Positions 22,853 through 35,120 of a stretch of 64,000 nt of DNA are shown here, one piece after another. The translations under genes and the position numbers were made by a program. Positions within the stretch are counted from its first letter, which is position 1. The number at the start of each line of letters is the position of its first letter. This stretch comes from Anaspis maculata (Eukaryota > Arthropoda > Insecta > Coleoptera > Scraptiidae): assembly GCA_949128115.1 (NCBI GenBank), contig OX421965.1:53125257-53189256 (forward strand). Direction: 5' to 3'. The notes under the pieces were generated by a model that made no database searches, had not been told where the DNA came from, and saw only the letters and a program-made list of their open reading frames with translations.

Positions 22853-25780
22853 AGTACACAAACTCGGCCAAAATGACCGTGTGTCAGTGATTCAATTCAA
22901 AAACAATAATTTCCAAAATTTATAACCATCTATCGTTAAAGTACCAATTTTTCGAGATTGTAGTAAATATTACGGCAATATTATCATATTATTATATTGA
23001 CGAAAAAAAGAGTAAAACACCCTAACCACTCTGATTTCACAAAAAATTCTGAAAATTTTGTAAAATCTGTGTTGTATCAAAAAGTTACCGTCATTTTTCT
23101 GAATCACACGTGATATAAAACACATCCCAACACAACATGAAAAACAGTCGTATCATCCAATTATAATAGGTATTAATATTATCAATTCATATGTTCCAAG
23201 AATTGATCAAATATATTGTCGTATTAGTACAGGAAAAATAGTAAAAAAAATCGGTCAAACCTCGGAAAAAATATGGACGTCCTGAAAATTTGATATTCTG
23301 TTCAAAATTGAGTGCTCTACAACATAAAGGGGGTAAAAGATTGCAACTTTAAAGAGAGAGGATGGAACCCGTCAATCCATTGAAAGCAAATACGTTATAA
23401 TTCGACGCATCATCTCGTTGACACCATTTTGGCACACAAAATGTCGTTCACTGTTGAAGGGGGGGTCGTGGGGGGGCGAAGCCCTGCTAGGTGGTCCATT
23501 TTGTTTTTCTGGCCATGTAGAACCGATCACGACAAGTTTGGTATCTTTTCCCACTATATTCAATCTCCTGAACTCGAATCCGATGTGTTAATTTGGATGA
23601 AAACAAGTATGAACAAGTTAACATGGAAAACTTGTTTTTTCTTTGACAATTTTCACGAATTTTTTTTCACTGTTAGAGATGTTCATCTTTGAAAAATTTC
23701 CAGGGGCCATTGAATTGAAGTGTATTCTTCACGAAAATCATCTACTTGATGTTTCATTTTGTTTCTCGAGTTTGAAAAATCGATTTGAACCTGAGCCGGC
23801 CCGGCGCGTCGCCTGCTACTGACCAGAACACTACAGCATGCACCTTCCAATGAAAATAGCTGAAACTATTGAAGAAATGATAACTCATCTTTGAGAATTC
23901 GTTGATCTGTGCAGAATTGAATTCCCTATAACATAAACAAAACTGCCATGAATCGCAATGCCGGGTTTTGAGTTATTTAAGGGGAGGGGTAACAGTTCAT
24001 AGAGTACGAATCTTGACAAAATGTTATCCTCCTTCTCGAATAACTCAAAATCCTGCAGTGCGATTCACGGTGATTTTTTTTATGTGATCATTTTTATGAA
24101 GTACGCTACTGAGCCTCATGCCCATGAGGCATATTCGCTTGTTATATGTTCTGTATGACATTATAAGCTTGCAAAAGAATTGGAACCGGCTTCAATCTAG
24201 ATCAGTTCCACCAAGAAAAAAAATTGAAGATGAAAAATAGTTTTCACCCCGTAACTTGATACGCAGCAATTGCTGGGTTGTATATTTTTTATATGTTTAT
24301 TGGAAGACTATGGCCTATCAAACTAGCCTAAAACCGTAATTTTTGGTCATCAGTTTTTCAATAAAAAAAGGAAGTAGAGAAAAATAATAAACTTTCACCC
24401 TGTATACTGATTTGTAGCAGTCCCAGAGTTGAGGACTTTTGATATGTTGAAGAAGGGACTGTAAGCTTGCATTGGTGAAAAAATCGTTTTTGTTTGAATT
24501 AATTTCAGCAAAGCACCTATTTTGTTCTATTTCCAATATACTAATAGTGGTCGTAGTTGAAAAACTTCCTGACGCATTGGCCAAATTGAACCAACTCACT
24601 AAGATATGCCAATAATAATACGCTTAACATTATAATATCGTAACTTCTTATCCCTAAAATTAGGTTTGAGAATAGGATTTGAGAAGAATACGATAGATAC
24701 CCTTGAACCAGAATGTCGATGGGGGTGGGTATAATAGAGCTTTTTTTGGGACGGCAGTATCGATATTCTCGAATATATCCTACTGGCAGCACGGGGTCCC
24801 ATACAGTTCGACAAACTCTGGTGTAAGGAGTAAGGATGTGCTGAATCCTTATTCTACTCCAAAGCTCTATTAAGAAGCGAACGCGAAGCCCCTATTATTC
24901 ATGTTCCAGTCAGGAAATGAAAATCAGGACGCGACAGTGTACCGAGTCCGACCCTGACCACAACGCACGAGTTCGCCTAGAAGGAACGCTGCCTACATGA
25001 TAAATGAATTTAATAGCGGGAGTTCAAACAGTATAGCTTAGTACGAGTAGTAGTTAGTAGTAGTAGTAGTATTATAGTGAGTATGGGATAGTTTTCGGTA
25101 TTATGCCGCCCAACGTTGATGGCCCAATTTGGTATGCAAAAGTAAAATGCATTATACATGGATCGGGCTTTTTTTTCACCGGGTGGAATCCGTCCCCCCG
25201 TGCCTTTGCTTTCCAGTATGCGGTATCTCCTTTGAAGGCGATGGTAGCTACTTTTATATGCCCGTTGCCGTTCTATGCGTAGGCCCTTTTTAATAATTTA
25301 AATATCTCTACGATAAAGAAAGCGATCGATAGGTCCGCGCTCGATTTGGCACCGGGCACACATTTATTTATCATTTCCATAATATTGCCGGATGAAAAGG
25401 CCGAAGAATGTAGATACAGAGCGCAGCGAAACGAGACTTTTGAATAGAGCTGTAACAATACCGTTGTTGAATTTTTGCCGCAGAGGAAAAACTTTATGCG
25501 CGTTGAACGTGCGACCAAAAACAGAATTCCAGGCAATTTGAAAACGCTTTTGAAATGCGTATATCCAGCTGGCGGCATCTACCCATCGCGCTTTTCACTA
25601 TATGCCGCACGTATTCAGTGCAGAAAGCGACTCCAACTTACCTTGTTTAACCGGAAGTACCTTGCACCGGGTAATAACTATCATCTCTACCATCATTGAG
25701 GTGTGCTGAAAAACATCAAATTATTACAGAAATTCCGATTTGGTCCGAAATTCATTCTAATGGATCACAATACTCAGTAG
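22853..25780. other. AT-rich stretch without recognisable gene
   Basis: No motif-bearing frame. It includes G-rich runs near 23,458-23,480 and a (TAG)n microsatellite at about 25,043-25,070. Confidence 0.5.
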
Positions 25781-25960
25781 TAATACAATGAGTGGTACGA
25801 TTATTGTCGATAATTTTTTAGTAATATTATGAGTTATAATCCCAAAGCTGAAAATACAACGAGCCCATAGGGCGAGTTGTATTTTCTTGCATTGGGATTA
25901 TAACGAAATGATATTATTAAAAAATTATCTGACGATTAAGCGTACAACGCATTGTATTTG
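25781..25960. repeat. 180-bp palindrome
   Basis: AATACAATGAGTGGTACGAT at the left pairs with the region ending GCATTGTATT at the right, and GAAAATACAACGAGCCC at the centre-left pairs with GGCGAGTTGTATTTTC. Arms of about 85 bp flank a very short loop. Probably a small foldback MITE. Confidence 0.7.
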
Positions 25961-26460
25961 ATAAGACTATATAATGAATTGACAGAGCGCTACCCAAGAT
26001 TCTGGGTTCTACCAGTGTTGTTCAAATGGTTGAAATTTTACAAAGAACTTTGTGGTATACACTGATTAATCAGGGTAATCTTATTCTTTACTCAAAATGG
26101 TTTTTAATATTCACTTCATCATCATAATAAACTGCGTTCTTATTAGCGCAATAGCGCTTTTTTCTTAACGTTGGCAACGGAAGATCTCGAGATGCTGCGT
26201 CGGTAAAAGTCAAAAGTTGGAAACGTCATTGTTTGACGTTCGAGTTTGTAGGTTAGTTGCAGTTGGAAATCGGAAGATGAAAAACGCTTTCAAACAAAAA
26301 GTGCTATGAAAAAGTGCAGTAGACCTATTCAGAATCAGAAGTGGCTTTCATGCCATATATCCAGCTACACTGGAATTTCTCACCAAATTCAGGGTGCTAC
26401 TGCGAAATGGACAAATCAGAGGATATTATACCAGAGAATGGACAAGAGGGCGACAGGTTA

Positions 26461-27300
26461 TATAATCCATTCAGCAAACATAAATGACAAGCACTGTCAA
26501 AGCTCATGAAAACGGAGTGTACCTAGTGACTTCAGAGTGTCCTGGTAACTTCAGTTTTTTTAGGTGAATGTACTTTTGTAACCTCAGAATCAGAAAACGT
26601 CATCTTCTTGTTTGTCAGTTGGGTTTGTCTTTCAACTTCAAGTTTGTAGGTTTTTATCACAGAAATGTTTTGATAGAGCTCTCCTTATAGTAGAAGGTAC
26701 TCCTTGTATAGGTTCTGTTTGAGTTTGTGCCTTTGTCAAGGTGAATTTCAACAGAGGTGAGTTTTGAATGATTCAGTAGCAGGAAGATCATCACCGGCTT
26801 TTGACCTGCCTTTTTCTCCGGGTCCATCTTCAAAGCACAACACGACACGACAGAATAAATAACCTGGATGGAGAAAGCTTCTTGCTACAGAATTAGTACA
26901 GAAATACTGGCGTACAGGTGAATCCATTGGAGAACGAAAATATCCCGGTGGGGGTGAAGTTCTGACTGATAGGTAGGTATGTGAAAAGGCAAACCTGGAA
27001 AAGATGCTATATTTTTTGAGTTCCGTTGTGTTGCAGTCGAGGTTGCAGTAATTAAATAGGTGCGATGCGATGTGTTTTTGCTAAAGAATAACGTAATATG
27101 ATCATCAACAATTTTCTGTGAAACCTGATGACGTTCACAGAGTGACAGACAATAAATTTTAGATCAAAATTGTCAATCTTTTTGAATTTTACAGAATTGC
27201 TAACGATACAAAGTTACCAAGTTCAAATCATTTAGGGTCCTTAAACTTTGTCCAACCTAATGTCAAACCTATGTCATTTATGTTTGCTGAATGGATTATA
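26461..27300. mobile_element. Inverted-repeat-ended element, about 0.84 kb
   Basis: TATAATCCATTCAGCAAACA at the left is mirrored exactly by TGTTTGCTGAATGGATTATA at the right, and the match extends a further eight or so bases inward, giving TIRs near 28 bp. The TA at each edge would fit a TA duplication. No transposase. The block next to the left TIR recurs at 17,786. Confidence 0.7.
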
Positions 27301-28416
27301 CAATGTTATGATTGATTTTATTGAAATACTTGAAGGTTTTTTCTTCTTCAGCATAAAGGGAACCTTAGACTGATCTTGGAAAGTGCAGAAGCTTCAAGAA
27401 ATTCTCTAAATGAAGCAATGGAGATGGAACGTTTCGATCGATTGACACTTTGTAGCATACAATTTTTCTCAATACAAATTATTTGTAAAAGGCAATTGAG
27501 TAAAATGCGTTATATTTGTACTGCATTTGTTTAAATAATTTAATGAAACAATACGGAAGTAAGACAAAGTTGAGAGTCGAGGAACATACTTAAAAAAACA
27601 TGATTATTGCATGAACAGTAAGTTAGTGACATGAAGTTGAGATTCAAGACACATACTCCAGTAAAGCATGCATGGATAGATAAAAAAACTATTGCCTACA
27701 CTTTATGTTATCACAATTCACTCAAATATTGTAACAGGCTGGGGAGAGTCTTCACATGCAAAGTTGTATCTTGATTCAATGTATTTAATGAAACCGAAGG
27801 ACATTTTTCTTTGATGTAGCAGAAGCGTCTGCTTGTAATTTGAAAGCCCTTGTATAAGCCATTTTTGGTGAAGGCCGTGAGTAGATAAAATTGAGATTCC
27901 TCTTGGAAAATTAAACAGCGTGTGTCCTGTTCCCAGTTCAACAAAACTTGGGCTTCTTTTTTTCTTCTCCTATAAATCAAAAAGCACAAAATTTAACAAC
28001 TAACGGTGTGGAATGAAAATTTACTAGGAAAGTGAGAATACTTATACCTTTAAATGGTAGAAAATGCTCTATAATGCATGGAAAACGTTCTTGCAATGTT
28101 CGGTTTCATATAATTATTTTGATTGTGACAACTGACAGCACTGACATTGCGTAAATGCGCTCTGAATGACAGCCACTGCCCTGGTCTGGGAGAGGGGGAA
28201 GGACCACGGTACCACAGCGATAATATTTACGTCAAGGAGGACGCCTGTATTGCCGGGGTGGTAAGCGTAGAGACGTGCTGATTGGCTGCACATGCGCATT
28301 TCAAGAGTTTTGATTGGTTCTTGTTCAATGTATTATATAGTCGACCATATACCGCGCAAACATTGTGAATGAGGCGTTGCAAGAAGAAAATATTGCTAGT
28401 ATGAGTATGGGTGGCC
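27301..28416. other. Stretch without recognisable gene
   Basis: AT-rich; the right part (about 28,150-28,400) may be further decayed Tc1/mariner transposase upstream of the readable remnant, but I cannot follow a frame through it. Confidence 0.4.
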
Positions 28417-28666
28417 TGTTCGATCCCCGATCCAAATCCCATAGAACATGTATGGGACTACGAGTATCTCTGAACGCAGCTTCACAAGCGAAATGCCTAT
28501 AGTTTCAGACCCTCAAGAACTGGCCCTATTGCTCATTTAGGAGTATGGGAAGCCATGCCGATCGATGCCGCGAGAATTCCTGATACGCTCCTTGTTTTTG
28601 AGCATGCCAATAAGACAGGTCGAGGCATTTCGTAGGACAAGAGGGAGCCCTACAAAGTATTGTATC
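28417..28666 (+). pseudogene. Tc1/mariner transposase C-terminal remnant
   Basis: The + strand reads SIPDPNPIEHVWD, the family's SPDLNPIE-type motif around the third catalytic acidic residue, then hits a TGA. In a second frame a residual helix region follows, and in a third frame IPREFLIRSL..SMPIRQVEAF with a RxRGxPTKY-like end matches the usual C-terminus of Tc1-like transposases. At least two frameshifts and a stop show it is dead. The first two catalytic Asp residues and the DNA-binding part were not found. Confidence 0.75.
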
Positions 28667-29509
28667 AGAAGCTGGAGTTGGAGCACTCAAAATCATCGTC
28701 AACAGCCTTTTATTTCCATTGCGGAATTTGAGTTGATTTTTCCATATTGTTATAAATCTTTTGTTTCTCAAACCATATCCTTTAGTTTTGCTGTGTATAA
28801 TGATAACATTACTTACTGGTACATTACGACTTACGGTCATTTCTGCCAAAGTGACCATTCAACAACAGCTCGGAGATAATGAACAACTGTCCACCTGAAC
28901 GATGGGGTTGGAAATTGAACATTTCTCTGTTGATGCCTATTAAATTCCAGGATAACGTAGCTTTCTGAAATTTGCTTCGGCTGATTTCCTGCAGATGCTT
29001 GAAAAACTAAAAGAAGCTTCGTGGATTCAGAAAAGCTGACCTTAAGTGTACCAAGTTTTGCCACCATTGACCATTGCGGTGAAGCTACCTGTTCTGATGC
29101 TTCCTGCATTGTCGTTTCGGAAGACGATGATGATGACTGCAATGATAATTCTAACAATAAGTAGCTACCCAGACTTTAAACAAAGCACAAAATATGTTCA
29201 AATCATTCGATCATGTTTTATAATCAAATCAACAAGGACCGCAACGTCGTGCCAGTTTGACCACATATGTGATACGTCACGAGTCATGTACCCCAACTTT
29301 GATAGCGCTCCGCAGCTAAGTTTACAAAGATGCATAGATGACATTACGGGATTTTCTATAGATCATTTGATCCTCTATAATCCAGTTTGTTCAGATTCTC
29401 TATATTTATTACGTTTATTTCAGTATTCAATGAGGAAGCTGGGAGTGCAAATCGCTATTTTTCAAGTTTTTCTTTTTTTCTTAGGTTTCCCAAAACGGTG
29501 TGGAATGAA
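28667..29509. other. Stretch without recognisable gene
   Basis: A 205-codon + frame (29,046-29,663) and a 106-codon - frame (28,837-29,157) overlap here. Neither has a motif that I recognise and both are probably chance. Confidence 0.4.
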
Positions 29510-30380
29510 ACTTTGGTTCTTAAGATCCAGTTTTTCGTCCTCTACATTGTCATATTTTTCTCATCAAGTCTGGGATTTTTGTAAGTTTTCCAGAAGAACC
29601 ACTCCATCAACAGGATTGTCGCGCAACTTCGAACGTGGTTCACGGCTAAATTGGAATAGCTAATAATTGGTCTCAAAAATTTTCTAGTGGAGCATTCAAC
29701 TCTCTACAACTTTGTTGCTCACAATTCTCGGATATCTCTTGTCGTTCTCGCAGGATTCAAGAAAGAAGGTGTCGCGGACATTTTTCCCACTTTTACTGGA
29801 CCGGCGCGCAACTTTGACTGCCAATAACGGCCAAACTGAAGAAGTTAGACATATGCTCCTATGGAGTTTTTTGTAGATTATTTAATTGCCTACAACTTTG
29901 TTCCTGACAGTTCTCACACATCTCTTACCGTTCTCTCACTATTCCAGAAAAAAGACTGCGGCGCATGTTTTTCCATCTTCTCCATTTTCTTTCCATGGTT
30001 CCCGGGATGACTGGAAATGAAACTTCAGTTTTTCTTATTTAGTTTTTCATTCTCTACATCGCTATATTTTTTTCATCCTGCCCCTAATTTGTTCCAAGTT
30101 GAATCCTTATTTCACTGGACTACTGTGCATAGGCACGGTAGTGGGTAGGATTATGCAAGGGGCTGTCGATTTTTACTGACAAATTTCGATAAATATGAAA
30201 GTGGCGTGCTCGCAAAATTCGGATACGAAAATAAACTTCGTAACCGATTGAACGCATGCTCTGCACGGAGCAGAAGACGCAAGGAATTGGGCCATATTTA
30301 CTATTTACGAAACATGGAAGTGGCGTGCTAGCAAAATTCTTATACGAACACGAACTTCGTAACCGATTGACGGCGTGCTT
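29510..30380. repeat. Region of diverged internal duplications
   Basis: A block near 29,510-29,580 (GGAATGAAACTTTGGTTCTT...) recurs diverged at 30,020-30,085. A block near 29,695-29,790 (CTACAACTTTGTTGCTCACA...) recurs at 29,890-29,985. A block with GAAAGTGGCGTGCT...CTTCGTAACCGATTGA at 30,196-30,252 recurs at 30,313-30,371. This looks like an old tandemly duplicated repeat family. No coding function. Confidence 0.6.
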
Positions 30381-33132
30381 CCACCACAGAAACCATTCTA
30401 ATATTTTTCCTTGTGGAGTGGTGGAGCCTTATTCAAAAGTGACTGACCGGCACAGTTGGAAATAGTCAATAAAATAATTGTACAGGTAAATTTTCTATTT
30501 CATCAGGTTTGTTCAGGTCTACACCATAGCACAGACTACTACTACTAGGTAGTCTGTGACCATAGTCTATTCCAAATTTTCCATGACTACGCAGTTTCGT
30601 CCTGATGGGTTAAGTTGAACAGGCGTTCAACTGTCCCGCACCATTAACTATCTAGCTTACTCATATAAGGCTGCTATAGGAGATTGTTCGTTCTTCCCTC
30701 CTGCGTTCAAAAATATTCAAATTTTTAACAGCGTTTTCTTGCCGCTCCGCGCACACGAACCATATTCGTAATTTTCCAACTAATTTCAGCATCCTCCCTT
30801 CCTCCTCCCAGAAGCATGGCGTGTAATTTGCGCGCCCTGGCTGCGGCGTGCAGCCCGCCGCCCGCCCATCAACTTTTCGTGTCTCTCAAGTTCCGTAATT
30901 ACGGTCAGACTCTTTCTTATCTATATAATAAGTCTTTCGAAGTAAAGTTTGTCAAAGGCAAACTGGCAAGCGTGCATATATATATATATATATCCGGGGC
31001 TGCTTGCAGCGCCTCCTGTGTGTACTCCTTCTCCTCGTTCTGCTCCTCCTCAAAGAGTGGAATTAATTAAATCTTCACGCCATATCTACGATCTGATCTC
31101 ACGAGCAAATGTTGCTCCGCGATCAAAATGAAGGTACTTAGCTGGCCCCGTCGCGTCGCTTCCTCTTCTTGCTCTCGCACAAGACGTAGTGCGTCACTTC
31201 ATCACCACTCAAAGGAAATTAAGAGGGGCGATTTAGTTCGGCTGCCACTGTGTGTCTCTGCATTCAAAGATTTTCCTTTCGTTATTTTATCAGCATCGGG
31301 GCCTCCTTCGTCTTCGCCCTTTTGGCGGAGGCACGATCAGTTTCTCTCAGGGCTGTTTTTTCTTCTCTTAATGGAGGCACAAACGCCAGCGCCCTCTTAT
31401 CGGGAAGATCTGAAGCGTTCCGCTATTACCGGGCAAATCGTTGTGTGTCTTAGCGGCCTTCCTTTGCCCATATCCGATATGAAAAGACGCTACACAAAGG
31501 AAAAAGTCAATTGTCTAATGGCAGATGCAAATAACTTAACAAGTTGAAAAAATATTTATGCGAATCCGCTGTTATCATCCATCATGATGACCCCATTATT
31601 TCTGACGTTTTCACAAGATCATTTATCACCGACCGGTCGTATGAGAGGGTTGCTATAGGAATTGAGGATTACTGAAAGTTGAACAGAAGAAATCTCTGAA
31701 AAAACAATAGGAGTTCTCAAACTTTGTTTCCTTTCAAACCGCACATACAAAAGTTTTTATAAAGTGTCGAAAGTTGTTTGTGACCGTAAGCTTATAATGA
31801 AACCGGTATGTATTGCTTACGCATTAAAGCTAAATTTCATTCCTTCTTTCTCGATAACTACAATGAATCCCCAGTGCATGTCCGTCATTGATAAAGCAAT
31901 CAAGTGTGTTTGACTCGATTCTCATTGCCTCACTGACAGCGACAGTATAGACAAGAAATGTCAAAACGCTGGGCTTACTCAGATTGTAAACTTGACTACA
32001 GAACTAACGCTGTATTCAGTTTTACCTGCGTAACGAAGGGACACTAACCAAAGAAGTGCCTACTGGATACTCCGTTTAGAATTGAAGGCTTGTAATTTTT
32101 GGTGTTGGCATTTGGTTTCTGCTCCGTTTGTTGCTAAGGAAATTCTCCCTAGCACAAACGAAGTTGAGCAAAAATGCTTAATTACGTTTTACATTTGGTG
32201 GACGGGTCTGAAAACTAGACATTAATAAAAATCGAACATTCACTGAAAAGATGTATACAAATAAAATTATTCTGTAACGGACGCAATCCTGAAGTTCACT
32301 TATTTGTCCGGGCCGAGACAAACACTTTCAAGAGAAGCTCCAATTTTCACAAGAAAGATCGAATATACGAAGATGAGGGAAGCTGAAAGCAGTCAGTATC
32401 ATCTGAAGATTCCTACGGCTGAGTTTAAAACCGGCTCCGGATGTCCCAGCTAGATTTGAGGACTTGATGTTGGGCAGCTCGGCGATGGGCCTCGGCGAAT
32501 CCAAAACTTGTTAGATGAAACGTTACTCAAAAACTACTTTGAATACTGCAACACTCACTTACAGAATAACTTGCATGGACACTAAGCTTGCTGTAATAAC
32601 TAATATTTGTTCAAAAGAGAAACGCAGGAAAATGAGACAAACAAGCAATTTGTAAGAAAGTAATTCGTTGCTTTGACAACATCTCACCCGTGACTGCGAA
32701 ACCCTGCCTTAAGCCCTGTCCTGTTGCGCTGCAAATTCTGATTTTGGAGAGTTTGATTGTGGAATTTCTGGACTTTGGATTCGGTCCAGCCGAAAACGAT
32801 CACCAATCAGGAGTGGGAACCACAATAAAAGTGCGGTGTTACTCAACTATAGATACCAGCAGCGGTGTGGAGGCATCCTTAGTAGCTTGCATAAGGTGAA
32901 AGTCCTAGAACTGGGAACGAGTATCCGGCTACCGTGATCGGAGATCAATTTGTCATTGGCGCCAACCAGGCAAGTTTTTGAGGTCCCCCTAGCTTGACTG
33001 TCGCTATAGTGTGGGATCAGATCTCTGTTAAGCCAAGGGTCCTTGAAAAACACACAAAGGCAGTCAGAAGTTTCGACTTAGTAGGCCTTGAGGTAGCTTC
33101 AGGTAGTCGTCTCTACCCAATAACGGTATAAG
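30381..33132. other. Stretch without recognisable gene
   Basis: It contains a (TA)n run at 30,975-30,993. Frames such as 31,128-31,547 lack family motifs. Confidence 0.45.
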
Positions 33133-33709
33133 TAACGTATGGTCCGAAAGTTTTGGGAAATTTTTTGAAAGCTTATAACTTTTTTTGGATAGTTTCAATT
33201 TTGTAACTTAATACTGCAAAAACTTGCATCATCATTAACAATACCAAATTCATATTCAACATATTGAAGATAGGCCATTATTTTCGATGGCTCTCAGTTT
33301 TCTTCTGCCATGTTCGATCATTCTTTGGACAACAGCAGGATTAATTTCTCTGAGCTCCTGCCTCCTAATGTACCGCAAGCTCGACCAATATAAAATTTTT
33401 GGTAAGTATTGAGCAGGATTGTATACGACAAGGGATGAGAAGCTGCAAATGAAGACCAATTACGGCGTTGCATTTTTCAATAACATCAGAGAATTTCGCA
33501 TTGGAGAAATTGATACAAAAAATTATGGAACATGGCAGAAGAAAATTGAGATCTATCGAAGATAATGGTCCATTGTCAATATGTTGAATATGAATTTGTT
33601 ATTGTTATGTATGATGTTAATTTTTGCAGTATCAAGTTAAAAAATAGAGACTATTCAGAAAAAGTTATTAGCTTTGAACAATCTCTCAAAACTTTCGGAC
33701 CATGCGTTA
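33133..33709. mobile_element. Foldback palindrome (0.58 kb)
   Basis: TAACGTATGGTCCGAAAGTT at the left is mirrored by AACTTTCGGACCATGCGTTA at the right. Inner blocks also pair: TTCATATTCAACATATTGAA near 33,250 with TTCAATATGTTGAA-like sequence near 33,580, and CTTCTGCCATGTTCGATC with its complement near 33,530. The centre is near 33,420. A hairpin-forming non-coding element. Confidence 0.85.
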
Positions 33710-34660
33710 TGAGACAAGCTGCGGCTAGCAAGCAGTGATAGTTTGACATAACTTGGTGTAGGTAATTGAAAAGTGGCAAGGCCAACCTTTCTGTGTTCCC
33801 CCCGATAACATCAGCTGACCGCCGCGACGTAGTTGGCAACGTGGTGTTATATTACGCCCTCCTTCCCCTGACATTACATTTATTTGGCCTGTCTGTAATC
33901 GTCTTAATCCTTTGGTCCGCTTTTGTTCAGGAGTGAGGCGACACGAGGAGGATGAAGAAGGACTTCAATGAAGCACGCTCATTGCACAAAAAGTTATATT
34001 TTTAATCAGGCAAAATCAGTACGAAATAAATTTTGTATGGTTCACTTTACAAAACACCTGACACAGAACTGACAAAATGAACAAAATGACACACAATGAT
34101 CAAAATCAACAAAAACAATTTCAAACACAAAAAAAATGTCAAGTTGTCAGTCAAAGAAAAAAAATGACGGCTTCGGAAAATGGCACTCAGTGGGAAGAAC
34201 CCGCCGAACAAACCCCTGAGTTGAGCCCAAAGTAAGAGGACTCTCAAATATGTAACAACATGACAAGCGACTCACTGATAATTTCCGGTATTCAATGTAG
34301 GTAGTGAACTTATAAGTGGAACAAAATCTAATGAACACAGTGGACAAATGTAAAACACATCCATAGATAGTGCATAATCATAAAATCAACAAGAAATAAA
34401 GTCCACAAGGCATAATGAAACCCATCAGCACAAAAACCAAGAACTGTGTTAGTTGAGGATCTTGAAAAATACATACATCAAATATCTGACAAAAATACCA
34501 GCGAGCATCAAAACTGACATAGAACAACTGTGCAATATAGAGTCACAAAAACAGACAGAGGACAACTGACATTTACATGAAAATCATGAGTGACACAACA
34601 ACTAGTGCACATAACAATGAGACAATAAAATATTGCAGATACTGACGTACAGCCAGAACT
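33710..34660. other. Stretch without recognisable gene
   Basis: From about 34,050 to 34,640 the + strand is unusually rich in ACAAAATGACA / TGACACAA words, a purine-A-rich low-complexity region; no gene is seen. Confidence 0.5.
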
Positions 34661-35120
34661 TAAGCCGCATCCACATAGGATTAGTGCAATGGCAACGGTA
34701 TGGTAGAAAAGCTAAACTATAGGTTTTTGTATTGAGCGTTCACATAGACTTACGGTAGGAAACAAGTGGCAGTGGGAGTGCAGTTGGGATGGCAGAAGTT
34801 TGAAGTTTCCTGGCATTCTGCACTGCCCTTGCCAATTTTCTTGCCATCGCCAATCACAATTCACGATTCCGTTGCTAAGTTATTATTGCGGCGTGATGAC
34901 TTGATTGATAATGCGAATCTGCTGCTGTGAGATGCGAATGCTAAATTTCAGACCTTACAAGAATGAGCCGTTTGACGCTTGTTGCGTCAGGTCGGCAGCT
35001 GACGTGTCAAGTTGTTAGTTCTGCACTAATTCTATGTAAACGCTCGTGGTAAGATTGGTTTATCACCTACGCAGTTCCCCTGCAGTCCAACTGCATTAAT
35101 CCTATGTGGATGCGGCTTTA
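34661..35120. mobile_element. 460-bp MITE with about 30-bp terminal inverted repeats
   Basis: TAAGCCGCATCCACATAGGA at the left is mirrored by TCCTATGTGGATGCGGCTTTA at the right, and the match extends about ten bases more. Unlike the foldbacks, the middle is not palindromic, although an ACATAGA(C/A)TTA-like subterminal word recurs near 34,744 and 35,030. No coding content. Confidence 0.75.

Noticed and set aside
29046..29663. 205-codon frame, one of the longest in the window
   Set aside because: No family motif, it starts inside unrelated AT-rich DNA and ends within a duplicated repeat region; amino-acid order looks random.
31128..31547. 139-codon frame with Ser/Arg-rich start
   Set aside because: No recognisable domain; overlapped by other frames and by pyrimidine-rich low-complexity sequence.
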